NCBI GenBank assembly: GCA_002503885.1
Contig: DASQ01000117.1
Coordinates: forward strand, 1-42,268
Length of the DNA stretch: 42,268 nt
Reading direction: 5' to 3'
From: Methanoculleus marisnigri
Lineage (GTDB): Archaea > Halobacteriota > Methanomicrobia > Methanomicrobiales > Methanoculleaceae
Shown here: positions 40,729 to 42,268 of the stretch, one piece after another
Numbering within the stretch: the stretch's first letter is position 1
How the letters are laid out: each line of letters starts with the position of its first letter
Notes under the pieces: generated by a model
Told to the model about the DNA's origin: nothing
Databases searched by the model: none
Seen by the model: only the letters and a program-made list of their open reading frames with translations
Position numbers and translations under genes: made by a program

Positions 40729-41456
40729 CCTTTTTGCGAGACGGCAACATCGACGCCCCGATCCTGATCGAGGGCCTGCCCGGCATCGGACATGTCGGGA
40801 AACTCGTTGCCGACCACCTGATCCATGAGCTCGAGGGCGAGAAGATAGGAGAGATCTCTTCGCTCCACTTTCCGCCACAGGTGATCGTCGACGAGCAGGG
40901 CGTCACCCATCTGGTCAACAACGAGATCTACCGCTGTGAGAAGGACGGGAAAGCAGTCCTCTTCCTCATAGGGGATTTCCAGAGCAACTCGGCCGAAGGC
41001 CACTACATCCTGGCCGAGCGGTACCTCGACATAGCACAGGACCTCGGGGTCCGGCGGGTGTATGCACTTGGCGGCTACGGTGTCGGCCACCTGGTAGAGA
41101 ACCCGAGGGTGCTCTGTGCCGTCAATATGGAGGGGCTCCGGCCGGAGGTAGAGGCGGCAGGCGGGTCGTTTGAGAACGCCGGGAGCGACGGGATGATCGT
41201 GGGGGCGTCGGGACTCCTGCTCGGCCTCGGCGAGGCGCGGGGCATCGAGGGGATCTGCCTGATGGGCGAGACGAGCGGCTATATCGTCGACCCGAAGAGC
41301 GCCGACAGCCTCCTTGCGGTCCTCTCCCGCCTGATCGGGATCGAGGTCGACCATACCTCCCTGCAGCAGCGTGCCGAGAATATGGAGCAGATCATAGCGA
41401 ATATCCAGGAAGCAGAGGAAGCCCGGGGCCGGGAAGAACTCAGTTATATCGGATAA
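40710..41456 (+). CDS. Proteasome assembly chaperone family protein (PAC2)
   Basis: The 248-residue protein matches the archaeal PAC2 family: ILIEGLPGIGHVGKLVADHLI at the N-terminus, LFLIGDFQSNSAEGHYILAERYLDIA, YALGGYGVG, and GMIVGASGLLLGLG with GICLMGETSGYIVDPKSA. Such proteins help assemble or cap the 20S proteasome, and the direct partner here is inferred. It begins within the nop10 coding region and is the last gene of the informational run. Confidence 0.92.
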   Translation: MEHVTVTFLRDGNIDAPILIEGLPGIGHVGKLVADHLIHELEGEKIGEISSLHFPPQVIVDEQGVTHLVNNEIYRCEKDGKAVLFLIGDFQSNSAEGHYILAERYLDIAQDLGVRRVYALGGYGVGHLVENPRVLCAVNMEGLRPEVEAAGGSFENAGSDGMIVGASGLLLGLGEARGIEGICLMGETSGYIVDPKSADSLLAVLSRLIGIEVDHTSLQQRAENMEQIIANIQEAEEARGREELSYIG

Positions 41457-41541
41457 TCCATTCTTTTTGCGGCGAGATTGGCCGCACCCGACCCGGCTCA
41501 GGGGAATCGTTAAGACCCACAGAGAACGACATAAGAATAAT

Positions 41542-41805
41542 ATGGTCATTCTCTATCTCGCCCGATGGGAGACCCGGTTCTGGGCCTGGCTCATCGACGT
41601 GCTCCTGATCGGGCTGCCTCTCTGGGCGCTCTCCGACCGGCTGCCGCCCGCCTGGAGGTTTATGATAGATCCCGGGCTCCTCTCCTTCAGCCTCTCCTCA
41701 ATCGTCTTCTTCCTCTACTGGACGCTGCTCGAGGGGTACCGGGGCCAGTCCATCGGCAAGATGGCAGTCAACTACCCCCGGTTAAAACCGGGGGCTTGCA
41801 GCTAG
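41542..41805 (+). pseudogene. RDD family membrane protein, truncated by transposon insertion
   Basis: The N-terminal 75 residues are a recognisable RDD domain start: ARWETRFWAWLIDVLLIGLPL in helix one, a second helix (SIVFFLYWTLLEG), and the YRGQSIGKMAV segment. At that point the coding sequence runs into the palindromic end of the TnpB element and ends after a meaningless PRLKPGACS tail. The missing third helix and C-terminus are therefore cut off by the insertion. It was probably a complete RDD protein of about 150 residues before the insertion. Confidence 0.8.
41767..41795. repeat. Right-end hairpin of the IS200/IS605-type element
   Basis: The stem is CCCCCGGTT-AA-AACCGGGGG, and the outer flank reads GTTGAC on the minus strand, similar to the TTGAC right-end cleavage site I recall for ISDra2. 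Its first 28 bases match the palindrome at 25285. The tnpB stop codon lies inside this hairpin. Confidence 0.75.
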
Positions 41806-42268
41806 AATCATCGGAGATGCTTCTGCTACCATAGGCTGGTTGGCGGCAGCCCTGAAGGCAATGTTTTTCGCAGCATTTGTGTCAGCAGGTTCGGTGTGGC
41901 CGCACGCCCTACACCAAAAGAGGTTTCTGGTTTTCCGGTTTTTCCGGTCAACATATCCACAGGCCGAGCAGCCCTGGCTCGTGTATGCCGGATCAACTAA
42001 GACCACCGGCACTCCTGCTCGTGCGGCCTTATAGGAAATAAACTCCCGAAGCTGAGCGAATGCCCATTTCGCGTGCCGGTCGCGTTGGGCTCGTCTAACC
42101 GTTGTTCTCTCCCGGATGCCCGTGAGGTCTTCCAGAGCAATGCCCCGAGAGGTGTCTTTGGCGAGCGCGACAAGTTTTTTGGAAACGATATGGTTCACAT
42201 TCTTCTTGAATCGGGTCTCACCGTTCGAGAGTTTCTTGAGCCTGCGTTTCGCGGATCGTGTTCCTACT
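41782..42268 (-). CDS. tnpB: IS200/IS605-family TnpB (partial, 5' end outside window)
   Basis: The minus-strand frame stays open to the window edge. It holds the C-terminal half of an RNA-guided TnpB nuclease: an upstream basic helix (SAKRRLKKLSNGETRFKK), the RuvC-II acid region IALEDLTGIRER, the zinc knuckles CSACGY and CRACGH, and the RuvC-III D-x-NAAKNIA. These motifs look intact. TnpB uses a guide RNA made from the element's right end, so the guide would come from the adjoining RDD sequence. A frame start at 42198 is only an internal GTG. Whether a TnpA transposase is present beyond the edge cannot be seen. Confidence 0.92.
   Translation of the reverse strand, partial: VGTRSAKRRLKKLSNGETRFKKNVNHIVSKKLVALAKDTSRGIALEDLTGIRERTTVRRAQRDRHAKWAFAQLREFISYKAARAGVPVVLVDPAYTSQGCSACGYVDRKNRKTRNLFWCRACGHTEPADTNAAKNIAFRAAANQPMVAEASPMILAASPRF

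Noticed and set aside
1..42268. CRISPR array or rRNA genes
   Set aside because: No regularly spaced direct repeats with unique spacers and no rRNA signature were seen.

Overview
The window reads as a high-GC methanogenic archaeon of the Methanomicrobiales, most like Methanoculleus. The support is archaeal-type informational genes (small primase PriS, a GINS subunit, L44e, S27e, aIF2-alpha, Nop10, archaeal/eukaryotic-type ProS), the lipid enzyme glycerol-1-phosphate dehydrogenase, several small families typical of methanogens (UPF0058, UPF0179, DUF63, DUF1805), TATA-box promoters with very short leaders, and G+C-rich codon use. The genus is an inference from protein resemblance and could not be searched.

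Layout. 1-1080 is visibly A+T-richer than the rest, almost gene-free, and holds a small zinc-ribbon ORF: a decayed or foreign segment. 1086-6287 carries a DUF1805 protein, a pilin-like protein, MetG, an unrecognised methanogen protein, a DHH phosphoesterase and tRNA-Phe(GAA). 6431-8646 has an orphan TrpF-like protein, two DUF5320 glycine/arginine-rich miniproteins facing each other, a 57-residue two-cluster ferredoxin, and a histidine-kinase remnant. 8685-14577 looks stress-related: a ferritin-like protein, an Hsp20, a trehalose synthase-type glycosyltransferase, and a two-component pair. 14798-23509 is metabolic: a pyrimidine reductase for riboflavin/F420, a lipoprotein, a glutamate-synthase-type FMN protein, a sugar epimerase, a membrane protein, a two-subunit 2-oxoacid:ferredoxin oxidoreductase, and an SDR. 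23780-29445 has an MFS carrier, a TMEM175-type channel, a fused N-carbamoylputrescine amidase/agmatine deiminase, MntP and a DUF362 protein. 29818-35577 carries a zinc-ribbon protein, ProS, SpoIIM/DUF63, EgsA, UPF0179 and an ADP-ribosylglycohydrolase. 35645-41456 is a long co-directional information-processing run (UPF0058, Elp3, PriS, GINS, L44e, S27e, aIF2-alpha, Nop10, PAC2). At the right edge an IS200/IS605-type TnpB element interrupts an RDD membrane protein gene.

The signals most worth a second look are these. (1) The two DUF5320 promoters share an identical 13-bp motif at identical spacing from a TATA element, one on each strand, around a ferredoxin. (2) A 36-nt perfect palindrome at 25285-25320 shares 28 nt with the right end of the TnpB element at 41767-41794. 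(3) Three genes (epimerase, SDR, DUF362) carry single-base losses in G runs. This means either assembly homopolymer errors or real frameshifts. (4) A 128-bp structured element at 29518-29645 has inverted ends and two repeated stem-loop units. (5) AguB and AguA are fused in one chain. (6) Nop10 lacks one of its zinc cysteines. No CRISPR array, rRNA or prophage was seen. Nothing here could be confirmed by search, so novelty is not claimed as established.
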